Origin: Ktedonobacterales bacterium
GTDB taxonomy: Bacteria > Chloroflexota > Ktedonobacteria > Ktedonobacterales > DATBGS01
Direction: 5' to 3'
Length of the DNA: 64,000 bases
Assembly (NCBI GenBank): GCA_036557285.1
Contig: DATBHW010000003.1
Coordinates: 124,001-188,000 of the forward strand
A program made the translations under genes and the position numbers. This document shows positions 42,772 through 52,914 of this stretch, piece by piece. Each line of letters begins with the position of its first letter. Position 1 is the stretch's first letter. The notes under the pieces were generated by a model. That model worked only from the letters and a program-made list of their open reading frames with translations, searched no databases and was not told the origin of the DNA.

Positions 42772-44346
42772 CTACGAAACAACCTGGAAAGTAATGCTGG
42801 CCTCAGCATTCCCCTGATCATCATCCACCTCCCATTTGTAGATGCCAGTCTGAGTGACTGTTGCGGTGTCTGTCACCTGGACACCTGATACTGGTCCCTT
42901 CGGTGTGTTAAAAATCCCGATAGAAAAATGGTCTAAGCTTTCTCCAGTTGGTACTGTATCAGCCTGTTTGAGCGTGGCCCCAAAGAAAAGCTTTACGGGG
43001 ACGCTAGACAGGCTGGTATTACTGAGAACGAACGTCACATAGACCGTATCGCCAACATGGAACGTATCCCTCTCTGGACTGTCTGGGGAAAAGTCGGGGC
43101 TGGTATCTACCTGAATATATGGAACTTCCTGGCTGGTCACAACAGCCTGGTGAAAAGTAAGTGACCAGGCGATCACTGCTGCCACCACGCTCAATACGAT
43201 AACTCCTCCTACGCTTGCCAGCCCAATCTTCTGTTTTACTGATAAGCCCCGTTCGAATAAAGGATCTACAACTGTCCTCCTACTTGGCGATGATGTCCAT
43301 GAGTGGGCTGCTGCTCCCTTCGATGGCATCATTGAGGTTCCAGGAGCGTTCGCCATTTGGGGCAAGGATGAACCAGTTGAAGCGCGTGGGTACTCCTGCC
43401 TGATAACAAGAGTATCACTGATGCGTTGAAGCTCTTGGCCTATGGTATGGACATCACGAGGCCGCTTTGCCTGGTCTGCCTCCAGCATCCGCATAATCAG
43501 CGCCTCCAGCCCCTCCGGTTCGGCCAGATGCAGCGGCGCAAAGAGAAACGGGCTATTTGACGGGTCACTGCCGCTGAGCAACTGATGCAGCGTCGCGCCC
43601 AGGCTGTAGATGTCGGATTGTGTGGTCGTCTGCGCCTTGCCATACTGCTCCGGCGCGGCAAAGCCTGCCGAGCCAAACGCGACGGTATCTCTCGTCTGGC
43701 CGGGCTTGAAGTGGCGCGCGATGCCAAAGTCAATGAGAGCAATGTCTCCGCCGGGCGTAATCATGATGTTGGCGGGCTTGAGGTCACGGAAGATGATCGG
43801 CGGCTGGCGCGTGTGCAGATAGCCCAGCACCGTACAGAGTTGCAGGCCGATCTTCAGCGTCTCCTGCACCAGCAAACGTCCCCCAGGCATGCGGCTCAAG
43901 CGCGCCTCCAGCGTTTCGCCCTCGATAAAGTCCATCACCAGATACCAGCGCCCGTCCTCGCTGAACTGCTCGTAGATGCGCGGCAGATTCGGATGCGTCA
44001 GCCCGGCCAGCAGCAGCGCCTCGTTGCGAAACGCCTGCGTGGCTTCTTGCAACTCTTCCGGCGTCAGCCCGCGCTGGCTCATCTCCTTGACCGCCACCTT
44101 GCGGGCGCCCAGTTCCGTATCCTCCGCCTGATAGACCGCGCCAAAGCCGCCCTTGCCAATCTGAGCCAGCAGGCGATAGCGCCGCCTGAGCAGCGATTGC
44201 GGGGCAAGCAGGCCGGTAAAAGAACTACTGCCAGACGACGCTGGCGGGGCAGCCCGCAACGGCGGATTTCCACAGGCAAAACACGCTTCCGCTTCCGGCG
44301 GATTGGCGGCCCCACAGGTAGCACAGTACACCAAAGAAGTACTCAT
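42772..44346 (-). CDS. zinc-ribbon Ser/Thr protein kinase with extracellular domain
   Basis: The 524-residue protein has an N-terminal zinc ribbon (Cys 8, 11, 22 and 25), a kinase domain with G-loop GKGGFGAVY at 64-72, Lys 87, catalytic FRDLKPANI at 186-194 (Phe replaces His) and DFG at 206-208, a membrane segment (about 400-420) and an outward-facing C-terminal domain with a beta-sandwich look. It probably senses an external cue. The ATG at 44346 is preferred; the frame opens upstream to 44562 through a repeat. Confidence 0.87.
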   Translation of the reverse strand: MSTSLVYCATCGAANPPEAEACFACGNPPLRAAPPASSGSSSFTGLLAPQSLLRRRYRLLAQIGKGGFGAVYQAEDTELGARKVAVKEMSQRGLTPEELQEATQAFRNEALLLAGLTHPNLPRIYEQFSEDGRWYLVMDFIEGETLEARLSRMPGGRLLVQETLKIGLQLCTVLGYLHTRQPPIIFRDLKPANIMITPGGDIALIDFGIARHFKPGQTRDTVAFGSAGFAAPEQYGKAQTTTQSDIYSLGATLHQLLSGSDPSNSPFLFAPLHLAEPEGLEALIMRMLEADQAKRPRDVHTIGQELQRISDTLVIRQEYPRASTGSSLPQMANAPGTSMMPSKGAAAHSWTSSPSRRTVVDPLFERGLSVKQKIGLASVGGVIVLSVVAAVIAWSLTFHQAVVTSQEVPYIQVDTSPDFSPDSPERDTFHVGDTVYVTFVLSNTSLSSVPVKLFFGATLKQADTVPTGESLDHFSIGIFNTPKGPVSGVQVTDTATVTQTGIYKWEVDDDQGNAEASITFQVVS

Positions 44347-44714
44347 CTCTTCCTTGATTACCTCCTCAAGCCAAAATGCCCTTGTATCTGTTCTTTCCGG
44401 GGTAGAGGTTCCAGGTAGCGGGCTGACATGAACCATCCCTAATGATATGGTCGTTGGACAAGCCCGGACGCGGGCAAGTGGCGCAGCGTCTGCCAACGTA
44501 CCGCCGCCGTCTCGGCGGCTCAACGCTGGGCCAGGACGGACGTTGCACCACAGGGCAAACATTCCCTTATGCGTTCAGTTGGCCGCCGGGATGGCGACGC
44601 TACGCAAGCAACGCTCGCTGTGGAGGCTAGCAAATCGGCTGGTCAACGTTCACAGAATCTGAGATGGTTCATGGCCCGCTTTATGACCACACGATAAATT
44701 ATATCAACCAGCTG
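44347..44714. other. 368-bp gap between kinase and methyltransferase genes
   Basis: It contains the hairpin pair at 44498-44603 and otherwise no recognised gene. GGTTCCAGGTAG near 44407 recurs in similar form near 46068, upstream of the methyltransferase gene, but this may be coincidence. Confidence 0.35.
44498..44603. repeat. GCCGCC hairpin pair (one diverged)
   Basis: GTACCGCCGCCGTCTCGGCGGC at the left is intact, while the right unit GCCGCCGGGATGGCGACGCTAC has mismatches in the stem. The spacer is about 60 bp. It resembles the pair at 41374-41482. Confidence 0.7.
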
Positions 44715-46064
44715 CTATCCCTGCGCCCGGCGGCGCGCCGTGACACAGAGCATAGGCACGATCAAGTCCAGACGCCCCCAGGCAGCGGCGCGCGCGTTCA
44801 GGCGGCGTTCGACCTCATTGAAAACCACCCGACGCAGCGACAGATCGCCGATCACGTTCCGCCATCTGTGCAAGAAACGCATGCCCACCAGGGGCGAGCG
44901 CAGGAAAGCGCCGCCATCGGGAAACTCCAGCGCGAAATGATCGCTCAGCGTTTGATCGACAGTGAAGCCCGCCATATCCAGCAGCGCCTCCACTCGTTCC
45001 AGCGTTGGTTGCAGGTATATCAGCCGCTCGACATCCCAACCGAGGTCGAGCAAGCCCAGATCGTTCAAGACCGCGCGATATGTCTCGAAAAACTCTTGCA
45101 TCGTCCCTCGCAGGCTCGTCGTCAGGATCAGCGTGCCATTCGGCTGAAGAAGCCGCGCAATCCCCTTCAGGGCAGCATCGGGCTGGGCAAAGCTGGTCAG
45201 GCCCAGATTGCAGATCGCGGTATCGAAGGAGCATTCCGGCAGGTCACAGGAGGCCACATCGGCTACCAGAAAGGCGACATTGTTGAGGCGCAGTTCTCTG
45301 GCTCTGGCCTGGGCGTGTTCAATGCCCGCGCCCCACACATCCACCCCGGCCACATCGCCGTCCGGCTCCAGCAGCTTCGCCACCTCCAGCGTCGGGTAGC
45401 CCGTCCCACAGCCAACATCCACCACCTGCCAGCCAGGCTGGCGCGGACACCCCTGAAAGGCGCTCAGCAGCATACGCCCAAAAGGAGCCGACCAGAGCGG
45501 CACAATGGCTCGCTCATACAGTTCTGCTGTCGCCAGGCGAGTCAGATCATAGGACCGTGCCAGATACGTATCGTCGGGCGGTTCCTGGGGGGATAGCTCC
45601 TCTGGCAGCGCCAGCGGCCCCGCAGCAGAGACACGAACGCGATAGATCTGATCGAAGTTCGCTCGGCCAGCGGGCGGCTCAGGTGGCCCTGGCAGCGGCT
45701 CCGCAGCGGGCGGCGGCGTATTCGGCTCGGACGTGATCGGCGGCGCGGGCGTCTGCATCGCGGCCAGAGCTTCCGCCAGGGAAAGAGGGCGCGTCGCCGT
45801 AGATTTGGGGGCCAGGGCCGCCAGGCTTTCTACCAGATCGAGGTCCAGCGGCATCGTGGGCAGCGCCGCCAGATCACCGATGCGCCGCGAGATTGACGGC
45901 GCGGCGCGCACATCACGCCGGTCCTGGCTGGCGGGGCTGGCTGCTGGAGGCGGCCAGAGATGGCTGGCGCTGCCCTGTTGGGCGGCGGGCATGCCAGACA
46001 GCCGGGGATGTCCGTTCTCCGGCTCACGATCAATATCTATAAAGAGTTCTCGCTCCGCTGGCAT
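44715..46064 (-). CDS. class I methyltransferase with long disordered N-terminus
   Basis: The 449-residue protein has about 135 residues of Pro/Ala-rich sequence with no fold I recognise, then a methyltransferase domain with motif I VVDVGCGTG at 214-222, GVDVWG as the acidic loop and ICNLGLTSF as motif II/III region. The domain is complete to its C-terminus. The substrate is unknown. The ribosome-binding site at 46064 is weak, so the true start may be downstream. Confidence 0.75.
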   Translation of the reverse strand: MPAERELFIDIDREPENGHPRLSGMPAAQQGSASHLWPPPAASPASQDRRDVRAAPSISRRIGDLAALPTMPLDLDLVESLAALAPKSTATRPLSLAEALAAMQTPAPPITSEPNTPPPAAEPLPGPPEPPAGRANFDQIYRVRVSAAGPLALPEELSPQEPPDDTYLARSYDLTRLATAELYERAIVPLWSAPFGRMLLSAFQGCPRQPGWQVVDVGCGTGYPTLEVAKLLEPDGDVAGVDVWGAGIEHAQARARELRLNNVAFLVADVASCDLPECSFDTAICNLGLTSFAQPDAALKGIARLLQPNGTLILTTSLRGTMQEFFETYRAVLNDLGLLDLGWDVERLIYLQPTLERVEALLDMAGFTVDQTLSDHFALEFPDGGAFLRSPLVGMRFLHRWRNVIGDLSLRRVVFNEVERRLNARAAAWGRLDLIVPMLCVTARRRAQG

Positions 46065-46292
46065 ACAGGTTCCAGGTCATGGGGCTAGCAGCTCTGCTGG
46101 AGATCGCCCTTAGTGCAAAATCACTTGACCCTTTCGGCATGCTCCGATAGAATACCCCAAGGGTGGCGTGACAAGCTATGCGTTTGATGACGATCCGCTT
46201 TGAGGATATTGAAATTAGCATAGCGCAAAACCAGGCAAAACACAATCACCTGAGTTGCTCATTTCCCCCAGCCTGGGGCTGGGGCGCGCCAC

Positions 46293-46553
46293 TCACGCTT
46301 CTCCCTCGTTCCACTCGCTCAGCAGCCCCTCGCGCACAAGCCAGCGCAGGAAGAGCAGACGGTTCACTTCCTTGGAGCGCACATCATCCTCATACCAGCC
46401 CGCCCGAACGCGCCGACGCAGCAGTGAGAGGCTCATGCGCTCCCCTTCGGCGGGCTGAATAACCAAAGACTCAGCAGTGTTTTCTTCAGGTACATAGATG
46501 CTGTTAGTATTCATTTCCTGGTTTTCATTCCACTCTTTGTTTTGCAGAGTCAT
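46293..46553 (-). CDS. small hypothetical protein
   Basis: An 86-residue product. The first 35 residues are polar and probably disordered (NENQEMNTNS, EENTAESLVI), and the rest, LSLLRRRVRAGWYEDDVRSKEVN then RLLFLRWLVREGLLSEWN, is helical with regularly spaced Arg and Trp. It has no signal peptide. AGAAAGAGAT lies upstream. No family is recognised. Confidence 0.55.
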   Translation of the reverse strand: MTLQNKEWNENQEMNTNSIYVPEENTAESLVIQPAEGERMSLSLLRRRVRAGWYEDDVRSKEVNRLLFLRWLVREGLLSEWNEGEA

Positions 46554-46808
46554 TCCAATCTCTTTCTAGTAAGAGCCGAACCGGGCAACCTCAATGATGC
46601 CTGGCTATTATGCATATCTCATACATAGATTACCCAAGAAGGGGTAAAAACACATGCGCAGGATGCTGTATTTCCGCTGATCGCGGAGAGCGAGCAAAAG
46701 AGACAGGGAGCAAGCCAACCGGTTGCACCAACATGGGTAATACTGCGCAGGTTTCCTGGCTGGTGGCATCGCAGCCAGACGCTTGAGCAGGTGATACAAT
46801 AAAGTGCC

Positions 46809-47897
<1,089 letters not shown>

Positions 47898-47923
47898 TCA
47901 CACGATGGAGGTTTAAGGGAACG

Positions 47924-48493
47924 ATGTTTGTTCTGCCGCTGGGGAACGATGCCGAACTGCGCCTGCTGGAGATGCGCCACGCGGAGGAACTGTTTACCCT
48001 GGTCGATCAGAACCGTTTCTATCTGCGCCAGTGGCTCGGCTGGGTGGACAGCAACCAATCCATCCTCGACAGCCGCAGCTTCATACGCGGCGCGTTGCAG
48101 CAGTTCGCCAATAATAATGGCTTCCAGGCAGGCGTCTGGTTCGGGGGCGCGCTGGCCGGAGTCATCGGCTACAACTACATTGACTGGCAGAACAGCAGAA
48201 CAGAGTTTGGCTACTGGCTGGGCGCGCCCTTTCAAGGGCATGGTCTCATCACCCGCGCCTGCCAGGCGCTCATTGATTATACCTATGATGACCTGCGCCT
48301 GAACCGCATCGAGATTCTCTGCGCGGCAGAGAACACCCGCAGCCGCGCCATCCCCGAACGCCTGGGCTTCACTCAGGAAGGCATCTTCCGCCAGGCCGAA
48401 TGGCTCTATGACCACTTCGTTGATCTGGTCGTCTATGCCATGCTGGCCGATGAATGGCGCGGCGTGCCCACTGAAGCCCAGCATAGTCACTGA
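47924..48493 (+). CDS. RimJ/RimL-type GNAT acetyltransferase
   Basis: The 189-residue protein is an N-terminal protein acetyltransferase relative (RimJ/RimL family). It has the GNAT acetyl-CoA region FGYWLGAPFQGHGLITRACQALIDY (about 101-125), NRIEILCAAENTRSRAIPERLGF and EWLYDHFVDLVVYAML. AAGGGAACG precedes the ATG. It is 26 bp after queA and converges with the winged-helix gene with a 7-bp overlap. Confidence 0.9.
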   Translation: MFVLPLGNDAELRLLEMRHAEELFTLVDQNRFYLRQWLGWVDSNQSILDSRSFIRGALQQFANNNGFQAGVWFGGALAGVIGYNYIDWQNSRTEFGYWLGAPFQGHGLITRACQALIDYTYDDLRLNRIEILCAAENTRSRAIPERLGFTQEGIFRQAEWLYDHFVDLVVYAMLADEWRGVPTEAQHSH

Positions 48494-49614
48494 GCGAGGG
48501 GAGGCAGCGCCCGCAGTGCAGCCACCGTCCCCAGAAAGCGCGCGAGATCGCTGATCTCCGCCTCCAGCCCTGGCATCACCTCTGGCGCAAGCGGGTGAAA
48601 CGGCTCGATGACGACCTCCAGACCGTTTCTCTGGCGCTTGCTCCTCCACGTCCCCACCACGCGGCCATCAACCAGCAGCGTCGGCTGGATCATCCCGCCC
48701 CCAGCGTTAATGCGCTTTGCATACTGGGGCGGCGCCGCCAGGTCTCGGCTTCGGTAGCCCAGGAGATACGTGTCAAAGGCTGGCAGCAAGCGTACCACCC
48801 GCGAAGAGGCTGCAAGCTCATCCAGCCAGGCGGCGCGTGTCTTGAGCATCCAGGCCGGACGCCCGGCAAGCGGCGCCTCAAGCAGATCATCGGCTATAAC
48901 ACGCCAGGCAGCCCGTATCTCGCTGATCGAAAGGCCCGACCAGGCCGCCATATCTTCCGGCCCCGCCGGACCATACGCCGCGAGATAGCGGCGCGCCAGT
49001 TCCGCGCCCGCTTCCTCCCGCGACAGCGACACAGCGCGCCCGCGCGGTATCCAATCGTCCAGCAGCACATAGGTTGGCTTTGCGCCGCGATCTGGCCCCA
49101 GGCAGAGGACGCCTTCGAGCGCGGCGCGATAGACCAGATACGCTTTCGCCTGGCCCTCAGTGCGGATGCCGCGACTATCCAGATACTCCACAAGTTCAGG
49201 GCGCGTCAGCGGCCCCCGGCTGGCAAGCGCATCGCGGATCGCGCGCACGCCTCTCGCGTAGGTATCTTCGTCCAGTCCGAGCGCGACTGATCGCCGCCGG
49301 CTGGCGGCAATACATACCGGACCCAGCAGCGCCAGCAGCCAGCTCAGGTCTTCGGTTGCCAGCAGGTGCAGCGTCCCGCGCATCCCCCAGGTGCGCACCA
49401 CCGAGCGATCCTCAACCCGCGCCCGCTCGACATCGGCGGGCGCCAGCCCGGCGCTGCGCACGCGCACCCCAAGGCTCGCGGCGGGCGCATCCTGCGCCTG
49501 GAAGCCACAGAGCGCCTGCACGACACCGACAACCGTACCCGGCTGCTGCGCAGCGAGCCGCTGCGCGCGCAGGCGCAGGAAACGCGCCTGATCGTCGGAT
49601 AAAGCCATCTTCAT
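48487..49614 (-). CDS. winged-helix DNA-binding domain protein (AlkX/YcaQ-like family)
   Basis: The 375-residue protein matches the HTH_42 winged-helix family (PF06224). Landmarks are LRLRAQRL at the N-terminus, QDAPAASLGVRVR near 42-54, RTWGMRGTLHLL near 74-85 and DTYLLGYRSRD in the C-terminal half. Some relatives are DNA glycosylases that act on interstrand crosslinks; others are untested. The call here is by family only. Confidence 0.8.
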   Translation of the reverse strand: MKMALSDDQARFLRLRAQRLAAQQPGTVVGVVQALCGFQAQDAPAASLGVRVRSAGLAPADVERARVEDRSVVRTWGMRGTLHLLATEDLSWLLALLGPVCIAASRRRSVALGLDEDTYARGVRAIRDALASRGPLTRPELVEYLDSRGIRTEGQAKAYLVYRAALEGVLCLGPDRGAKPTYVLLDDWIPRGRAVSLSREEAGAELARRYLAAYGPAGPEDMAAWSGLSISEIRAAWRVIADDLLEAPLAGRPAWMLKTRAAWLDELAASSRVVRLLPAFDTYLLGYRSRDLAAPPQYAKRINAGGGMIQPTLLVDGRVVGTWRSKRQRNGLEVVIEPFHPLAPEVMPGLEAEISDLARFLGTVAALRALPPLAQ

Positions 49615-49630
49615 CTGCCGCCATCTGCTC

Positions 49631-50128
49631 CTAAAGATCGGGCGCGGTCAGGTCGTGCATCCCCAGTGTCAGCGAAATCTCGCCGCCGTGATGCAGATCG
49701 TGTTCGATCAGATGCCAGATCACCCACTGGCGCGTGAACACCTCCGGCTCGCCCGGCTCACGGTCCGTGTTTGGAATGGTATAGGCCAGGTCTGCGGGAG
49801 ACCAGCTTGCCAGGGCAGCGCGCAGCACCTCCCAAGACTGGCGCAGGCCGTTGACCAGTTCGGCGGCGCTCCGTTCGGGCGCGTCGCGGCGGTCCCAGCG
49901 CCCAAGAGCAGCGAACGCCTCGTCACCAAGCCCCAACGCCAGATGACACCAGCGGCCACGGGCGCCGATCATATGCCGACAATTCATCTCAATGCTGCGC
50001 AGATGTGGCGCAGCCCTCAGCGCCAGTTGCTCCGACGTTAAGGGGGCGATAGCTTTGATGAGCAGTTCCTGATAGTTCTCCCATCCCTGGTAGAAAGCCG
50101 CCAGGGTTCTCGTTGCATCATCTGTCAT
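49631..50128 (-). CDS. DinB/YfiT-like metal-binding four-helix protein
   Basis: The 165-residue protein has the DinB fold pattern: WENYQELLIKAIAPLTSEQL, then SIEMNCRHMIGARGRWCH, and near the C-terminus WHLIEHDLHHGGE with the three metal-ligand His candidates. Such proteins are thiol-dependent transferases or unknown-function homologues. AGGAGG lies just before the ATG at 50128; the open frame further upstream runs through a repeat and is not needed. Confidence 0.82.
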   Translation of the reverse strand: MTDDATRTLAAFYQGWENYQELLIKAIAPLTSEQLALRAAPHLRSIEMNCRHMIGARGRWCHLALGLGDEAFAALGRWDRRDAPERSAAELVNGLRQSWEVLRAALASWSPADLAYTIPNTDREPGEPEVFTRQWVIWHLIEHDLHHGGEISLTLGMHDLTAPDL

Positions 50129-50190
50129 AAAATCCTCCTGATCCGCTAAAACACCTTGCGCTACATCGCTGGCAAGGCTGGCCTCACCGG

Positions 50191-50295
50191 CTAAGAGCGC
50201 CTCACACACCCTCCGCACGAGCAGGGGCGGGGTTGTAGCGCCGTCCTTCCAGGCGGCAGGGGTGGGACCAACCGTCGGTTGTGTGAGGCATTCTA
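50191..50295 (-). repeat. family A small mobile element, copy 3 (105 bp, inverted)
   Basis: On the - strand this copy starts TAGAATGCC and ends TCTTAG, differing from copy 2 by about four bases. It lies between the isochorismatase and DinB-like genes and supplies the TAG stop (50293-50295) of the isochorismatase gene from its left border. Both border orientations carry in-frame stops, so the element terminates genes either way round. Confidence 0.87.
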
Positions 50296-50829
50296 AAAGG
50301 CGATTTCCGCCGCTGGCTGCACTTTGATCGGCTTGCCAGGCGTCACCAACTGGGGCAGGATCGTATTGTGATAGGCGACGATCTGGTCCCACGTAAAGGG
50401 CGCTCTGTCGCCAGTCAGATGCCCATCCGCAGCCAGCGTCACAGCATAGCCCAGGCTGGCGGCGCGACGGCAGGTCGTATCCACGCAAAACTCGGTCTGC
50501 GCGCCCACAATCACCAGATGGCTGACGCCGCGCGCCTCCAGTTCGCGCTGAAGCGTCGTATCGTGGAACGAATCCGACGCGCGCTTCTGTACGATCAGAT
50601 CACCCTCCGCAGGCGCAATCGCCGGATGAATCGGAAAGCCCGGCGCGCCCGGCTCCAGCGGATGCCCGGACCAGCCGTTATGCTGCACATAGACCACCGG
50701 GCTGCCCGCCGCGTGGGCGCGAGCGATGAGCTCCGTGATGTGTTCCAATACCTCGCGGTCCTCTTCATAGGCTTCATCAAAGAGGCCCATCTGCACATCA
50801 ATAATCACCAGCGCCGTCTTGTTGTTCAT
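50293..50829 (-). CDS. isochorismatase-family cysteine hydrolase
   Basis: The 178-residue protein has the catalytic triad of the family: Asp 11 in IIDVQ, Lys 82 in VQKRASDSF and Cys 115 in QTEFCVDTTCR. Family members are amidases or nicotinamidase-like enzymes; the substrate here is unclear. It lies downstream of the dienelactone hydrolase gene on the same strand. Confidence 0.9.
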   Translation of the reverse strand: MNNKTALVIIDVQMGLFDEAYEEDREVLEHITELIARAHAAGSPVVYVQHNGWSGHPLEPGAPGFPIHPAIAPAEGDLIVQKRASDSFHDTTLQRELEARGVSHLVIVGAQTEFCVDTTCRRAASLGYAVTLAADGHLTGDRAPFTWDQIVAYHNTILPQLVTPGKPIKVQPAAEIAF

Positions 50830-50864
50830 CAGATTTTCCTCCTCGATATGGCAGATAGGTCCGG

Positions 50865-51539
50865 CTATGCCTGGACAAGATGAAGGCGCAAAAAATCAAC
50901 CGTGCGCTGCCACGCCAGCGCGGCAGCCTCGGCGTTGTAGGCGTCGGGGCGATCCTCCTCAAAGAACCAGTGCCGGGTTCCTGGGTAACGATAGAATGTC
51001 ACATCCTTCCCTGCCGCGCGCAGCGTCGTCTCCGTTTTAGTGACAAATTCGTCCGGCTCCCACTCGTCCTGCTCAGCGTAGTGTCCAAGAAACGCGGCCC
51101 TGGCGGCGGAATAATCCGCTTCGGGTCCGGCGCCGTAGAAAGCCACAACCGCCGCAACATCGGCGGGCCGGGCGCAGGATGTCGAGAAGGCATACATCGC
51201 CCCCAGCGAAAAGCCCACGCAGCCGATCCCCTGGCCCTTCACCGCAGGGTGCTGGCGCAGATACGCCACTGCCCCGGCGATGTCAGCTTCCGCTTGTGTG
51301 CCGCTGAACAGCGATCCGCTGAGGCGCTCAGCCTCCTCAATAGTCGTGGCGACCTCCCCATGATACAGGTCAGAAGCCAGAACCACAAAACCCTCCTGGG
51401 CCAGCCGCTCGCAGACCGCCTTAAAGAAGTCGTTCAAGCCCCACCACGCGTGCAGCACCAGGATGCCTGGACCTTCGCCGCGCCTGGGCAGCGCGAGATA
51501 GCCGGGCGCAGCGCCTTCGCCTACTGGAAATGCAATCAT
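50865..51539 (-). CDS. dienelactone hydrolase family protein
   Basis: The 224-residue alpha/beta hydrolase has WWGLNDFFK near 33-41, the nucleophile motif GFSLGA near 110-115 with Ser where many relatives have Cys, an acidic-residue loop (HYAEQDEWEP) and the catalytic His in PGTRHWFFEE near 190. Substrate unknown. The ATG at 51539 has AAGGAGGG upstream. It is divergent from a WYL regulator that may control it. Confidence 0.88.
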   Translation of the reverse strand: MIAFPVGEGAAPGYLALPRRGEGPGILVLHAWWGLNDFFKAVCERLAQEGFVVLASDLYHGEVATTIEEAERLSGSLFSGTQAEADIAGAVAYLRQHPAVKGQGIGCVGFSLGAMYAFSTSCARPADVAAVVAFYGAGPEADYSAARAAFLGHYAEQDEWEPDEFVTKTETTLRAAGKDVTFYRYPGTRHWFFEEDRPDAYNAEAAALAWQRTVDFLRLHLVQA

Positions 51540-51573
51540 ATTCCCTCCTTTTGTGTTCAACTCCATTTTGCTA

Positions 51574-51813
51574 GGTTCCACCAATTATCGGGGGTCACTT
51601 GTAGCGCCGCCTTCCAGGCGGCCACCGCTGCGCCCTGGCAAGCGTGCGCCCTCCAGGCCAGCGGACCAGCAGGCCACCGCTGGCCGCCAAGAAGGGACGC
51701 GCGAGCGACCACCGGGAGCGAGAGGACGGGGCAACAGCAGCGGCCCTTCCCGAAGGGAGGCGGCGCTCCCAGTAACACGCCTCGCTTGCCAACACCTCAG
51801 ATTTGGGAGAACC
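51574..51813. repeat. family B small mobile element, 240-bp copy
   Basis: The left end is GGTTCCACCAATTATCGGGG followed by ACTTGTAGCGCCGCC; the right end is TTTGGGAGAACC, a diverged form of TTGGTGGAACC. The flanks are ATTTTGCTA (51565-51573) and ATTTTGGTA (51814-51822), an 8/9 direct repeat. It fills most of the 361-bp gap between the divergent hydrolase and WYL genes, so it must affect their promoters. Confidence 0.75.
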
Positions 51814-51900
51814 ATTTTGGTATTCCTTCTTGATTTTCGCATCAAAACAGGAGATAATCCGTCCTGATTAGAACGATTTTTCGAGAAAGGGGAACTGGCC

Positions 51901-52857
51901 GTGTATCATCCGACGACGCGCCTGCTGACGGCGCTGGAACTCTTGCAATCGCGGCGGCAGCTCAGCGGGCCAGAACTGGCAGATCGGCTGGAAGTGAACG
52001 TGCGCAGCGTGCGCCGCTATATTACCATGTTGCAAGACCTGGGCATCCCGGTAGAGGGAGAGCGCGGGCGCTATGGCGCGTACCGGCTGCGACCCGGCTT
52101 TAAGCTGCCGCCGCTGATGTTCAGCGAAGAAGAGGCGCTGGCGCTCGTGCTGGGCCTCGCCACCGCGCGACGGCTGGGCCTGGCGGAACCCGCCCTGGCC
52201 GCAGAGGGCGCGCTGGCGAAGATCGAGCGCGTCTTGCCCGTCGCGCTGCGCGAGCGCGTGCAGGCGGTGCAGGAAAGCCTGGTGCTGGCGCTGAGCGCGC
52301 CTGCCCCCATGCCCAACAGCGAACTGGTCGTCACGTTGGGCGTAGCAGTGCGCCAGAAGCGTCAGGTCTGGCTGCGCTATCGCTCGTGGGCCGGTGAGGA
52401 AACCGAGCGTACCTTCAACCCGTACAGCCTGGTCTATCGAGAAGGGCGCTGGTACACCGTCGGCTATTGCCAACTGCGCGAAGACATCCGGGTCTTTCGC
52501 CTGGATCGCGTCATCGAAGCCAGCCTGCGCGACGAGACCTTTACCAGCCCGGCAGCGTTCGACGCGCTGGGACACGTGGAGCGCGCCATCGCCAGAACAC
52601 CGGGCATATGGCACGTCGTCGTGCTGCTCAAGACGACGCTGGCAGAGGCGCGTGGTCAGATACCACCCGCGCTTGCCACACTGGAAGAGACCGAGAACGG
52701 CGTCATCATGCGCTGCTACGTAAACCAGCTTGAATGGATCGCCCATGTGCTGGCCGGATTGGGCTGCCCGCTGGTCATCCAGCAGCCGGACGAACTGCGC
52801 CTGGCGCTGGCCGAGCATGCCAGACACCTCGCCCAATGGGCCGAGGCGGGCGCATGA
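51901..52857 (+). CDS. WYL-domain transcriptional regulator
   Basis: The 318-residue protein has an N-terminal winged helix-turn-helix (LLQSRRQLSGPELADRLEVNVRSVRRYI, about 14-41) and a WYL domain near 150-200 with YREGRWYTVGYCQLREDIRVFRLDRV, which binds ligands or nucleic acids. The start is GTG behind AAAGGGG. It probably regulates the divergent hydrolase gene cluster (dienelactone hydrolase, isochorismatase, DinB-like). Confidence 0.88.
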   Translation: MYHPTTRLLTALELLQSRRQLSGPELADRLEVNVRSVRRYITMLQDLGIPVEGERGRYGAYRLRPGFKLPPLMFSEEEALALVLGLATARRLGLAEPALAAEGALAKIERVLPVALRERVQAVQESLVLALSAPAPMPNSELVVTLGVAVRQKRQVWLRYRSWAGEETERTFNPYSLVYREGRWYTVGYCQLREDIRVFRLDRVIEASLRDETFTSPAAFDALGHVERAIARTPGIWHVVVLLKTTLAEARGQIPPALATLEETENGVIMRCYVNQLEWIAHVLAGLGCPLVIQQPDELRLALAEHARHLAQWAEAGA

Positions 52858-52914
52858 ACTCGCCAGCCTGGCGAATCGAGCAGCAATGTAATATATTCGG
52901 CACAAGCAGGAGAA

